This document shows, one piece after another, positions 9,541-17,121 of a stretch of DNA of 64,000 nt. The stretch comes from Runella sp. MFBS21. GTDB taxonomy: Bacteria > Bacteroidota > Bacteroidia > Cytophagales > Spirosomataceae. Position 1 is the stretch's first letter. The number at the start of each line of letters is the position of its first letter. The notes beneath the pieces are model-generated. The model was not told the DNA's origin, ran no database searches, and worked only from the letters and a program-made list of their open reading frames with translations. The position numbers and the translations under genes are program-made. The stretch lies in NCBI RefSeq assembly GCF_029433105.1, contig NZ_JARNTW010000004.1, forward strand, positions 62,001 through 126,000. Reading direction: 5' to 3'.

Positions 9541-10803
9541 TTAAGTCTTCAATTTCTTCTTTTTAGCTGCTGGGAAAAGAATATTATTTAAAATCAAACG
9601 ATATCCAGCCGAATTGGGATGAAGATTCAAGTCGGTTGGTTCTTCGTTAATTTCATGCCGGTAATCTTCGGGATCGTGACCACCGTAAAAAGTGAAGAAG
9701 CCTTTGGCATAAGTACTATGGATATAGCGAGCTTCGCCTGCGGATCGATTCTCTGCTAGAATAATCACTTCGGGCTTAATGTATTGTTTTTTAAAGGCGG
9801 TGGTTTGCCCCATAAAGCCTTTGATAATTTGCTGGTGATTTTGGGTCAACATGGTCGGAACGGGGTCCCACTTGGCCGAAAACTGAAAAAGAGTAAAATA
9901 ATCGTTTGCCTCGTTTAGGCCTCGTTCGTTGGGTTGGCTATCTACCGACGAAAATTCAATTTCGTAAGGATTCGTAACTACCATGAAATTTTGGAAAGCA
10001 AATGTTTGACTGAAGTCAAGCTTTTTTTGAGCCGCAGGGTCGGTACCGTCACCGTCATAAATCACATCGGCAATATCGGTATTTTGGGCTGCTAAGGCCA
10101 CATCATAAGTGTCGGTAGCATTGCACATGGCAAACATATATCCTCCCCCCGCTACGTATTGTTGTATTTTTTTTGCTACTGCCAATTTGAGTTTAGAAAC
10201 TTTAGAAAATCCCCATTTGGCCGCAATTTCTTCAGCTTCACGCTTTTGGGCACGATACCAAGGAAAATCACGAAAATGGAAAAACTTGCCGTATTGTCCT
10301 GTAAAGTCCTCATGATGTAGGTGCAACCAATCATATTCGGCAAGTTTGCCTTGCATTACGTCATCATCATACACGATATCATAGGGGATTTCGGCATACG
10401 TCATGACCAAAGTCACAGCATCATCCCAGGGTTGTTTTGTTTTGGGCGAATAAACTGCCACTTTAGGTGCTTTATGGAGTTTTACATTGTCCATGTTAGC
10501 ATCAGGTTGAGCTACTTCAGCGATGATACTTGCACTTTGAGCATCCGAAATGACTTCATAACTTATCCCTCTAATGACAAGCTCATTGACGACTCGTTGG
10601 CTCCAATCAAGCATAAAACTCCCGCCACGATAATTCAGCAGCCAATCTATTTCGGTGTCATAGTTGCGTAGTACCCAGTATGTAAGCCCATAAGCTTTGA
10701 GGTGATTTTTTTGTGCTTCGTCCATCGGAATCAGGACTTTAGAAGCCCACGCCCCCTGCACCAAGCCAAAAAAAATGATAAGTGGTAGGATGTACCGTTT
10801 CAT
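9541..10803 (-). CDS. secreted conserved Bacteroidota protein
   Basis: A 420-residue exported protein (signal peptide MKRYILPLIIFFGLVQGAWA). The body resembles a Bacteroidota family often labelled asparagine synthetase B in databases, but no N-terminal nucleophile Cys domain or PP-loop is visible, so that name is not supported here. Motifs such as YDWLHLHHEDFTGQYGKF, GGGYMFAMCNATDTYD and FFTFYGGHDPEDY suggest an amidotransferase-like or hydrolase-like fold. Function is unknown; probably periplasmic. Confidence 0.7.
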   Translation of the reverse strand: MKRYILPLIIFFGLVQGAWASKVLIPMDEAQKNHLKAYGLTYWVLRNYDTEIDWLLNYRGGSFMLDWSQRVVNELVIRGISYEVISDAQSASIIAEVAQPDANMDNVKLHKAPKVAVYSPKTKQPWDDAVTLVMTYAEIPYDIVYDDDVMQGKLAEYDWLHLHHEDFTGQYGKFFHFRDFPWYRAQKREAEEIAAKWGFSKVSKLKLAVAKKIQQYVAGGGYMFAMCNATDTYDVALAAQNTDIADVIYDGDGTDPAAQKKLDFSQTFAFQNFMVVTNPYEIEFSSVDSQPNERGLNEANDYFTLFQFSAKWDPVPTMLTQNHQQIIKGFMGQTTAFKKQYIKPEVIILAENRSAGEARYIHSTYAKGFFTFYGGHDPEDYRHEINEEPTDLNLHPNSAGYRLILNNILFPAAKKKKLKT

Positions 10804-10960
10804 CGGTTTGTGGAATTACTTTTTGATGATGACTTTTGTATAAACGAATATAGTACAAAAAACGTGCAGAAAAAGTGGATGAAGTAAGAAATCGGGATTA
10901 TATAAATAAATATTTCTCCTGAAATAGATAAAGATCCACCGCACATCCTCCCAAAAACTT

Positions 10961-12205
10961 ATGAATCTTTTAGAAAATGTTCGAGAAGGGCTCCGGTCGA
11001 TTCAATCCAATATGCTGCGTACAGTTTTGACTGCCCTCATTATTGCCATTGGTATCACATCGCTCGTTGGGATTTTGACGGCGATTGATGGCATGCAAAG
11101 CTCCGTCAATAATAGCTTTGCTGATTTGGGAGCAAATACATTTGATATTACAGGGCCTCAGCCTTTCAGAAGAAGAAGTGGAGGCGTACGCGACAAAGAT
11201 TATCCCCCTATCTCTTACAGGCAGGCCCAAAAATACAAGACTGAAATCAAAGAGATGTATAATGCTAGTGTGGCGATTTCGGCCAATGTAAGAGGAGCAG
11301 CCCAAATTAAATTTAAGTCTAAACAGACCAATCCCAACTCGCTTATTGTAGGAGTAGATGACAATTATTTGGCGATTAAAGGCTATAAACTCATATCAGG
11401 GCGTAATCTCTCTCCGACCGACTTGGACAATGGTCTCAACGTTGTTATGATTGGCTCAGAGATTGCGCAAAAACTATTTGAAGGAAAGCTCAATCCTCTT
11501 AATCAACAAATTGTAATGTTGGGGAAACCCTATAAAGTAGTAGGAGTTTTGGATAAGAAGGGGTCATTGACTGGTAGTGGAGATGATAGGGTTTTGCTAG
11601 TACCGCTGGAAAATGGGAGAGCTTTGGCTGCCAATCGACAACTCACTTTCAATATCACCACTTCTATTAATACTACCGAAAACCGGGAGTTGATTATGGA
11701 AGAGGCAAGAGGTATCATGAGGCGTGTACGCAATGATCGTATTGGTGCTAAGGATTCATTTGAGATAGAAAGTGCGGATGCAATTGCTAAAAATTTTGAA
11801 GAAGTATCAGGTTATTTGCGAATGGGTGGGTTTGGAATTGGAATCATTACACTGTTGGGCGCAGCGATTGCCCTTATGAATATCATGCTTGTATCAGTCA
11901 CCGAACGAACCCGCGAAATAGGCATTCGCAAGTCCCTAGGTGCTACTCCAAGGTTGATAAGATTACAATTTTTGATAGAGGCAATTGTAGTGTGTATTTT
12001 GGGAGGAATAGGAGGATTGATACTGGGCATTGCGATTGGCAACCTTATTGCGGGTCTTATTAGCCAAAATGCCAGTTTTATTGTTCCGTGGTTTTGGATG
12101 TTGATTGGAATTTGTGTGTGTGTGATTGTAGGAATAATTTCGGGGATTTATCCAGCCATAAAAGCCTCACGCTTAGACCCTATAGAAGCATTGCGCTATG
12201 AATAG
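10961..12205 (+). CDS. MacB/FtsX-like ABC transporter permease
   Basis: A 414-residue permease with the MacB layout: one N-terminal membrane helix (about 18-45), a large periplasmic domain (about 50-270), and three C-terminal helices. The conserved cytoplasmic loop TERTREIGIRKSLGAT and the closing YPAIKASRLDPIEALRYE are family hallmarks. MacB-type permeases transmit mechanical force rather than moving solutes through the membrane. The ATPase partner is not adjacent in this window. Confidence 0.9.
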   Translation: MNLLENVREGLRSIQSNMLRTVLTALIIAIGITSLVGILTAIDGMQSSVNNSFADLGANTFDITGPQPFRRRSGGVRDKDYPPISYRQAQKYKTEIKEMYNASVAISANVRGAAQIKFKSKQTNPNSLIVGVDDNYLAIKGYKLISGRNLSPTDLDNGLNVVMIGSEIAQKLFEGKLNPLNQQIVMLGKPYKVVGVLDKKGSLTGSGDDRVLLVPLENGRALAANRQLTFNITTSINTTENRELIMEEARGIMRRVRNDRIGAKDSFEIESADAIAKNFEEVSGYLRMGGFGIGIITLLGAAIALMNIMLVSVTERTREIGIRKSLGATPRLIRLQFLIEAIVVCILGGIGGLILGIAIGNLIAGLISQNASFIVPWFWMLIGICVCVIVGIISGIYPAIKASRLDPIEALRYE

Positions 12206-12247
12206 AATAGAATTTAAATATTTTTTCTTCATTTTTTTGTAGAAAAA

Positions 12248-12278
12248 TTTGCAAACAAAAAATGAACTGCTACTTTTG
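12248..12278 (+). promoter_or_regulatory. promoter of tRNA-Leu
   Basis: TTTG at 12248-12251, 19 bases, TACTTTTG at 12271-12278: the same spacing and -7 octamer as the leuA promoter. The tRNA starts 22 bases after the -7 box. Confidence 0.75.
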
Positions 12279-12299
12279 CAGTCCCGTTTCCAATCAGAT

Positions 12300-12383
12300 G
12301 CCCAGGTGGCGGAATCGGTAGACGCGTTGGTCTCAAACACCAATGGGGTCACACCCGTGCCGGTTCGACTCCGGCCCTGGGTA
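12300..12383 (+). tRNA. tRNA-Leu (CAA)
   Basis: An 84-base class II tRNA. The acceptor arm GCCCAGG pairs with CCTGGGT, the T arm is CCGGTTCGACTCCGG, and the anticodon loop CTCAAAC gives anticodon CAA, reading UUG. There is a long variable arm, as expected for tRNA-Leu, and no encoded CCA. It marks the left edge of the integrated element. Confidence 0.95.
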
Positions 12384-12390
12384 CTCTCAG
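12358..12390. other. probable left attachment site (attL) in the tRNA 3' end
   Basis: The integrase gene starts about 250 bases behind this tRNA and points away from it, the usual arrangement for insertion into a tRNA 3' end. The matching right-hand copy would be a repeat of the T arm and acceptor end (GGTTCGACTCCGG and on). I found no second copy in the window, so attR must lie beyond base 64,000. Confidence 0.45.
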
Positions 12391-12428
12391 ACCTATAAAG
12401 GTTGATTTTGTTACTGATTAATTAGGTC

Positions 12429-12463
12429 AAAAGCCCGAAAATTAAGTTTTTCGGGCTTTTTTT
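12429..12463 (+). terminator. terminator behind tRNA-Leu
   Basis: Stem AAAAGCCCGAAAA with TTTTTCGGGCTTTT and a trailing T run, loop TTAAG. It ends tRNA transcription and also blocks read-through into the integrase gene. Confidence 0.88.
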
Positions 12464-12492
12464 ATTCCCTTTTTTCACGTTTTAGTATGTTT

Positions 12493-12551
12493 TTTACTCG
12501 CACTGTATTTTTACTCACTGCGAGTAAATTTCTTTATTTGTGCGTAAAAAT
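12493..12551. repeat. inverted repeats in front of the integrase gene
   Basis: TTTACTCGCA (12493-12502), then the palindrome TTTACTC-ACTGC-GAGTAAA (12509-12527), then TGCGTAAAAATA (12540-12551), all variants of one TTTACTCGCA box in both orientations. Lying between attL and the integrase gene, they could be arm-type recombinase sites or an operator. Inference only. Confidence 0.5.
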
Positions 12552-12629
12552 ACCCGTAAAAACACGTATAAATACTTATGATTATTTCGCGGTTATTGCA
12601 GCGAAACGGCAAACTAAAATGTCGTTTTT

Positions 12630-13877
12630 ATGCAATTTTTCACTTTAAACAAAATGAGAATCCGTTTTTGGACTCGTATTGATTCCATCAATGAAGCAGG
12701 GCAAGCACCGCTAAACTGTTATGTAATTGTCAACAAAGTTAAATGTCCCGACTTTTCCGTTGACCTGATGATTCCTGTAGAAGCTTGGGACAGTAAAAAA
12801 CAACAAGTAAATGAGTGGCATTCTTTGGCTAGTGTCTTAAATCAGAAAATCAATTTTATACGTATTCGTCTCATGCAAATAGAAATGCAACTGAGCCTTC
12901 AAGGGGAGGTTACGGCTAAAATGGTGAAGGAAAAATTTTTTGATGAGTACAAAAACAAAAAAAAAGAGACCATCGTAAAAGCAGACAAATTTTTGCTCAT
13001 TGACGAGCTTCCTCTTTTTTACAAAGAAGCAAGACAGCCCTTGGGTATCTCCAATAACACTGGAAAAAATGATAACTCTATTATCACTAACATTAAACAA
13101 TTCTTAAAAGAAACTGATAGGCTTAAGATAGAAGTAGGTCAGGTTGATTTGGAGTTTGTGAAATATTTTAACTTATACATGAAAAAACGAAAGAAACCTG
13201 CTCAACAAGTTCATATAAATAGACACGTTGCCTACCTACGTCAGATGCTTGATTTTAGTGTAAGCGAAAAGAAAATCAAGTACAATCCTTTGGCAGGTCT
13301 TCGACTTGCGTGTAATTATGAAGAAAATCCAGAAGGGTTTGAACCTGATGATATTCAAAAAATCAAGGATATTTCACGCCATTTTATGTCTGAATTGCAG
13401 GTGAAAGTGAGGGATATATTTTTGTTTATGATGGGTACGGGAATGGATTTTTGTGATTATCAACAGCGGACGGATCAGGATTTGTACCGTGAAAAGAGTT
13501 TTTATTGGTTGAAATACACTCGTCAAAAAACAATCACCTATAAGCGTCCTAAAGGATTGATGGCTGATACGATGTTGCTACCTGACGCGGTAGAAGTGAT
13601 GCTCAACTATGGAAGTCTTTCAGCTATGCCAGATTGTACTTTGAATGAATTTAATGAGCAAATAAAGGCGATATACAAGCTTTCTAACATCAGACGTCGA
13701 GACCTTGAAAAAATCTCCTCTAAGCTATGCCGTAAGACTTACGCCAACCTCCAGTCTAATTACCAAGGATTTTCGGATGAGTCAGTTGCCTATTTGATGG
13801 GTCATACTACCACTAAGCACATTAAAAAGTACAGGAAGTATAAGAAGCAAAGAGTTTTGAATGAGCTAAAAAAATAA
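12630..13877 (+). CDS. tyrosine recombinase / integrase
   Basis: A 415-residue Bacteroidota-type site-specific recombinase: N-terminal arm-binding domain (about 1-115), SAM-like core-binding domain (about 120-225) and catalytic domain to the end. In the catalytic part, FMMGTGMDFCDY holds Asp where the first Arg is usual, a change often seen in Bacteroidota integrases; RRRDLEKISSKLCRKTYANL has Lys-x-x-Arg in place of His-x-x-Arg; LMGHTTTKHIKKYRKY holds the His and the nucleophilic Tyr. It most likely integrates and excises the element at tRNA-Leu. Whether all changes are compatible with activity cannot be told from sequence. Confidence 0.88.
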   Translation: MQFFTLNKMRIRFWTRIDSINEAGQAPLNCYVIVNKVKCPDFSVDLMIPVEAWDSKKQQVNEWHSLASVLNQKINFIRIRLMQIEMQLSLQGEVTAKMVKEKFFDEYKNKKKETIVKADKFLLIDELPLFYKEARQPLGISNNTGKNDNSIITNIKQFLKETDRLKIEVGQVDLEFVKYFNLYMKKRKKPAQQVHINRHVAYLRQMLDFSVSEKKIKYNPLAGLRLACNYEENPEGFEPDDIQKIKDISRHFMSELQVKVRDIFLFMMGTGMDFCDYQQRTDQDLYREKSFYWLKYTRQKTITYKRPKGLMADTMLLPDAVEVMLNYGSLSAMPDCTLNEFNEQIKAIYKLSNIRRRDLEKISSKLCRKTYANLQSNYQGFSDESVAYLMGHTTTKHIKKYRKYKKQRVLNELKK

Positions 13878-13882
13878 CAAAC

Positions 13883-13918
13883 TTTTGTGACTGAAAACGA
13901 TGCGTTTCAGTCACAAAA
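13883..13918 (+). terminator. hairpin behind the integrase gene
   Basis: Perfect 14-bp stem TTTTGTGACTGAAA (13883-13896) with TTTCAGTCACAAAA (13905-13918), 8-base loop, five bases behind the integrase stop. No strong T run follows, so it may be a weak terminator or a protein-binding palindrome. Confidence 0.6.
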
Positions 13919-13995
13919 TACCATTTGATAAATTGCCTTTGCTTTTTTCTTAAAATGTATTGAATTTTCCAGCCAATTATAAACCTCTAATTTTT

Positions 13996-14295
13996 ATGGA
14001 TTCAAACAAACTATTATACTTTTTAGAGTATAACCCTATCAATGGATGTTGGCATTATGACACTGGGCGTGCTACTCCAAACACCTTTGACTTCTATCAA
14101 ATCTCTGAAAAAATGGACGACTTTCTTTTTGGAGTATTTACGGAATTGATGGAAGAGAAATATGAAATTAAAGACACTAGAGACTTCCCCAATCACAAGA
14201 ATCCTACACCGAGTACAATAAAAAAAGAGTGGTCGTACTTTCTGAAAGTGCTAAATAAAGTAAATGACAAAGTTGTCAGCTTCTCTGAAAATTGA
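13996..14295 (+). CDS. hypothetical protein
   Basis: A 99-residue soluble protein that I do not recognise. The ATG at 13996 is chosen; the frame is open further upstream without a better start. It is rich in aromatic and acidic residues, with no membrane helix or motif. It lies between the integrase gene and a lipoprotein gene, all on the plus strand, and these three are the only plus-strand genes in the left third of the element. Probably accessory cargo. Confidence 0.55.
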   Translation: MDSNKLLYFLEYNPINGCWHYDTGRATPNTFDFYQISEKMDDFLFGVFTELMEEKYEIKDTRDFPNHKNPTPSTIKKEWSYFLKVLNKVNDKVVSFSEN

Positions 14296-14337
14296 CCACA
14301 ATTCGACCGATTAATCAACCTCTCAATTTAATTTCCA

Positions 14338-14778
14338 ATGAAAAGCCTTGTACTATTTTTTGTAATTGTATGTTTTGTAAGCGGATGTTCTAAAAAAGAA
14401 ACCGAACCCGAATGGGCAGATAAATGGGTAGGAACTTGGGTAGCTCCTGCGATGACAATGAGTGGAGGAAGTGACACCTTTGTGCATACTTTGAATATCA
14501 CAAAAGAAGGTGCTGAAACAATTCTTATTCAGTACCGTGTTTCAAGAAGAGGGAGTGTAAATTATGAATATACTATCAATAATATTACGGCTCAAAAGAC
14601 AGTCGACCCCTTTGTTTTTAATATTCCCAAAACAAAGAGACTTTTTTATGTGAATGGTCAAGTTGGAGGAGAATTTGATATTGCAGGTAGCGGCATCCTT
14701 GACAATAATAGCATTTCAGTAACTTTAGAGTGGTTTGGGTTATTACCATTCCAAAGATTTGCCGTTAAGAAACAATAA
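14338..14778 (+). CDS. small lipoprotein
   Basis: A 146-residue lipoprotein: MKSLVLFFVIVCFVSGCSKK is a lipoprotein signal with the Cys at 17. The mature part reads WADKWVGTWVAP at its start and is beta-rich, resembling small lipocalin-like or META-like lipoproteins of Bacteroidota, though I cannot assign a family. Its stop codon adjoins the first box of the GCTATC repeat element A. Expected in the inner leaflet of the outer membrane or on the cell surface. Confidence 0.7.
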   Translation: MKSLVLFFVIVCFVSGCSKKETEPEWADKWVGTWVAPAMTMSGGSDTFVHTLNITKEGAETILIQYRVSRRGSVNYEYTINNITAQKTVDPFVFNIPKTKRLFYVNGQVGGEFDIAGSGILDNNSISVTLEWFGLLPFQRFAVKKQ

Positions 14779-14911
14779 TTTTGCTATCATTTTAAAAGCT
14801 AAAAAAATTGGCGTCGAGCTGCTCCTATCGAAGCTCTCAAAAAAATGATAGCAAACACTTTGTCCAGGAATAAAAACTGCTCAAACCCGGTTTAAAATTT
14901 GCTATCAAAAA
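14779..14911. repeat. GCTATC triple-box element, copy A
   Basis: Three copies of a TTTTGCTATCAAAA-like box: GCTATC at 14783, inverted GATAGC at 14847, GCTATC at 14901 (steps 64 and 54). The stretches between the boxes are unique and partly GC-rich, with CCTGG words in the shorter one (here TCCAGG). One of four such elements in the window. Confidence 0.8.
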
Positions 14912-14948
14912 CCAAATAACCCCACTCAGTGAGCGGGGTTGTTTGGTT
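14910..14948. terminator. bidirectional terminator between convergent genes
   Basis: Almost perfect 39-base palindrome AACCAAATAACCCC...GGGGTTGTTTGGTT. It closes the left minus-strand transcription unit (28.4 to 15.0 kb) and the plus-strand lipoprotein gene. Confidence 0.85.
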
Positions 14949-14966
14949 TAATCTTTTGGTTAAAAA

Positions 14967-16001
14967 TTAGATACTTCTCACCAAAGCCCTAAACTCATCA
15001 CTAATCGCCCCTGAATCGTTTTTCATGGTCATAATGACGGCGTAGGCATTGTTGTTTCGATTGATCCATGCCCTCATGCCAAAAGCTCCCGTGGACATTG
15101 TTTCTTTAAATTCAAGATACACCCACGTACCAAGCCCGTATTGGGCTGACCCTGCTTGCAGCTTTTCAAGCTCCTTCACTGAATCGGCTGATAGTACGGT
15201 TTCCCCTAGATATTGCCCATTGTCGCGAATCATTTCCATGAGGTGGGCAAAATCGTTGAGTGAGCTTTGTGCTCCTTTGCCCGTGTCGGGGTTGTCGGAG
15301 AATCGGTCAAAGAAGGTGTTTTTCATATCGCATTTATTGGCGATGCGTTCCTTAAATATCGCCTCCCACTTTTGGCCAGTGACGATTTCGGCAGCATGGG
15401 CGATGAACTTGTAGGAGGAACTGCTGTAATGAAGAGGATAAGCCATAACGGAATTGAACGGATTCTCTTCTACTATTTTTCTTACGGCTTGTTCTAAGGT
15501 AAGGCTTTGGGTACTGTCCCAAACAGAATCGGCCACAATGGGGGTTTGGTGGGCTAAGATTTGTCGTAAGGTGACATCTTGATAAACAGGATAACCCTGC
15601 AACCAAGTCAAGTACTTAGATAACTTCTCATCAAGGTCAAGCAAGTCGGCATCGACCAACGACAATATCGTCACAGCGGTGAGGAGTTTAGAGCCTGATG
15701 CAATCCCAATGGCCGTGTCAGGGTCGTTGTCATTTTTCAGATATTGATATTCCCTATCTCCTTTCGATACATATACCATGAGGGTATCGCCATAGTCCTG
15801 TGAATGGGTATTAAGGAAATCATCAAATTTTTGAACGATGTCCGCCGAAAAGGGTTGTTTGGGAACAATCGTTTTTTTAGCGGTAGCATTAGTTGAAGGA
15901 TTTGTTTTGTCCTTTTGGTTCCATAGGAGGTATGCGATTGCCCCCCCTAAGCCTACTATCGCAGAACCAATCAGGATTCGATTTTTTGTTTTCTTTTTCA
16001 T
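14967..16001 (-). CDS. membrane-anchored serine beta-lactamase-like hydrolase
   Basis: A 344-residue protein of the beta-lactamase/DD-peptidase (class C, PF00144-like) superfamily. One N-terminal membrane helix (about 9-27) anchors it; the catalytic domain lies outside. SGSK at 102-105 is the SxxK motif with nucleophile S102; Y192-S-S194 takes the place of YxN. A KTG-like box is not obvious, so substrate and activity are open: peptidoglycan stem peptide, ester or amide. The ATG at 16001 is chosen because it starts right before the Lys-rich end of the helix. The gene is enclosed by two inverted copies of the GCTATC element, suggesting a cassette. Confidence 0.75.
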   Translation of the reverse strand: MKKKTKNRILIGSAIVGLGGAIAYLLWNQKDKTNPSTNATAKKTIVPKQPFSADIVQKFDDFLNTHSQDYGDTLMVYVSKGDREYQYLKNDNDPDTAIGIASGSKLLTAVTILSLVDADLLDLDEKLSKYLTWLQGYPVYQDVTLRQILAHQTPIVADSVWDSTQSLTLEQAVRKIVEENPFNSVMAYPLHYSSSSYKFIAHAAEIVTGQKWEAIFKERIANKCDMKNTFFDRFSDNPDTGKGAQSSLNDFAHLMEMIRDNGQYLGETVLSADSVKELEKLQAGSAQYGLGTWVYLEFKETMSTGAFGMRAWINRNNNAYAVIMTMKNDSGAISDEFRALVRSI

Positions 16002-16007
16002 ATGAAT

Positions 16008-16145
16008 AAAATTTGATAGCAAAATGAGCGGTCGACCGGATCTTAGAGCCAGGTGTTGAGCTTGATTTTGCTATCATTTTTTAATGGCCACTTTTCAGCT
16101 CCGTCGCTGATCAGCTCTAGGTCGACTTCAAATTGATAGCAAAAT
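16008..16145. repeat. GCTATC triple-box element, copy B
   Basis: Boxes at 16015 (GATAGC), 16070 (GCTATC) and 16135 (GATAGC), steps 55 and 65. Read on the minus strand it has the same box orientation and order of spacings as copy A on the plus strand, so A and B form an inverted pair around the serine hydrolase gene. One box lies seven bases in front of that gene's ATG. Confidence 0.8.
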
Positions 16146-16149
16146 CTAA

Positions 16150-16374
16150 TTATCTCCTTTTTGAACCTGTGGTTTCGGTCGAACCATTGACGGTACTAGA
16201 AGTTGGCTTTTTTTCTTCGGTTTTTGAGGATGCTTCAGCATCGTCATTGGTGGCGGTGGTGTTAGTACTGGGATTAACACTACTGTCGGTGGTGATTTTT
16301 CGGGCAAGGAAAAAAATAGCCACTACCGAGGCTACGGCGGCGAGTCCTACTACGATTATTTTTTTTGAGTTCAT
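16150..16374 (-). CDS. small N-terminally anchored membrane protein
   Basis: 74 residues: a membrane helix (about 5-24, KIIVVGLAAVASVVAIFFLA) and then a hydrophilic Ser/Thr/Asn-rich tail that looks disordered. Unrecognised. It lies in a dense minus-strand cluster of small membrane proteins and has the same outline as the N-terminal part of the protein at 20060-20476. Confidence 0.65.
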   Translation of the reverse strand: MNSKKIIVVGLAAVASVVAIFFLARKITTDSSVNPSTNTTATNDDAEASSKTEEKKPTSSTVNGSTETTGSKRR

Positions 16375-16417
16375 GATTTTAATTGCTCAAGTACCACCTT
16401 TGGAGGCGATACGATAT

Positions 16418-16756
16418 CTACTTTCTAACCAATAACACGACGATGAAAACCCCTCCCACCACCAACGCTATCAATGCGTACCGCCATTTGGTGCGATAGT
16501 GGACAAGGTCAGTATTGGACTCTTCCAGTTCTTTTTGAGTAGTAGAAAGCCTCTGTTTCAGGCTGTGATTTTCAACCATGAGGTTCTCGCCCTCCTGACG
16601 GTAGAGTTGGGCTTTTTCGGCCTCCGCCGCTAGTTTTTCGAGCTTATTTCTTTCGATGGGGATTGTTGCTTTTTGGGCTTGTGAGCTTGTCAATCCGATG
16701 AAGCAATTCATCGTCTGGCATAGACCTATAAACAGAATCAATGCGGCTTTTTTCAT
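16418..16756 (-). CDS. coiled-coil protein, signal peptide and C-terminal helix (spanin-like)
   Basis: 112 residues: an N-terminal signal-like segment (to about 28), a Glu/Lys/Gln-rich coiled coil (about 35-88) and a C-terminal membrane helix (about 90-110, ALIALVVGGVFIVVLLVR). Its first 113 bases overlap the end of the upstream gene in another frame. Nested, envelope-spanning coiled-coil proteins recall the Rz/Rz1 spanins of phages, but the topology differs and no lipobox is clear. Function is inferred weakly. Confidence 0.6.
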   Translation of the reverse strand: MKKAALILFIGLCQTMNCFIGLTSSQAQKATIPIERNKLEKLAAEAEKAQLYRQEGENLMVENHSLKQRLSTTQKELEESNTDLVHYRTKWRYALIALVVGGVFIVVLLVRK

Positions 16757-17108
16757 AGCTATAGAAGGTTTGGGTACGATTAAGAAGGGAATCTTGGGTG
16801 AGTTTCCACCCTCTCATTTCTTGCAAGATTTGGCGGTTGCTTACGCATGAAGTGAGCCATAAGCTCACTCCAATTATAAGAATGATAGGTACTTTGTCTT
16901 TCAAGACTTTGAGGAGTTTGACAAGGGTCTTGTCTGACCAACCTAAACCCGTAATGGCTAGACCAAAGCAGATAAGCGCTAAGAAAACCCGTGAGGCTTC
17001 TGACAGGTCGTCGGACCATTTCAAAACCCATAAGCCTACGGCGGCGAAGCCAATGCCAATAAGGGTCGTAAGGGGGTTAGCGAATACCCTATCTGAGAAA
17101 TTTTTCAT
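16644..17108 (-). CDS. small membrane protein (holin/spanin-like)
   Basis: 154 residues with two or three membrane helices (about 10-28, 37-55, 72-90) followed by a hydrophilic tail of about 60 residues. The last helix ends in LTSC, which looks like a lipobox inside the protein, so an internal start would give a lipoprotein. The ATG at 17108 is chosen over upstream in-frame codons. Overlap of 113 bases with the next gene is much larger than the usual 1-4 bases in this cluster and therefore notable. Lysis function is a guess. Confidence 0.6.
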   Translation of the reverse strand: MKNFSDRVFANPLTTLIGIGFAAVGLWVLKWSDDLSEASRVFLALICFGLAITGLGWSDKTLVKLLKVLKDKVPIILIIGVSLWLTSCVSNRQILQEMRGWKLTQDSLLNRTQTFYSYEKSRIDSVYRSMPDDELLHRIDKLTSPKSNNPHRKK

Positions 17109-17121
17109 GGTAATTTGTGGA

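Noticed and set aside
9541-10803. Asparagine synthetase B
   Set aside because: Neither the N-terminal glutaminase Cys nor the synthetase PP-loop is visible, and the protein is exported.
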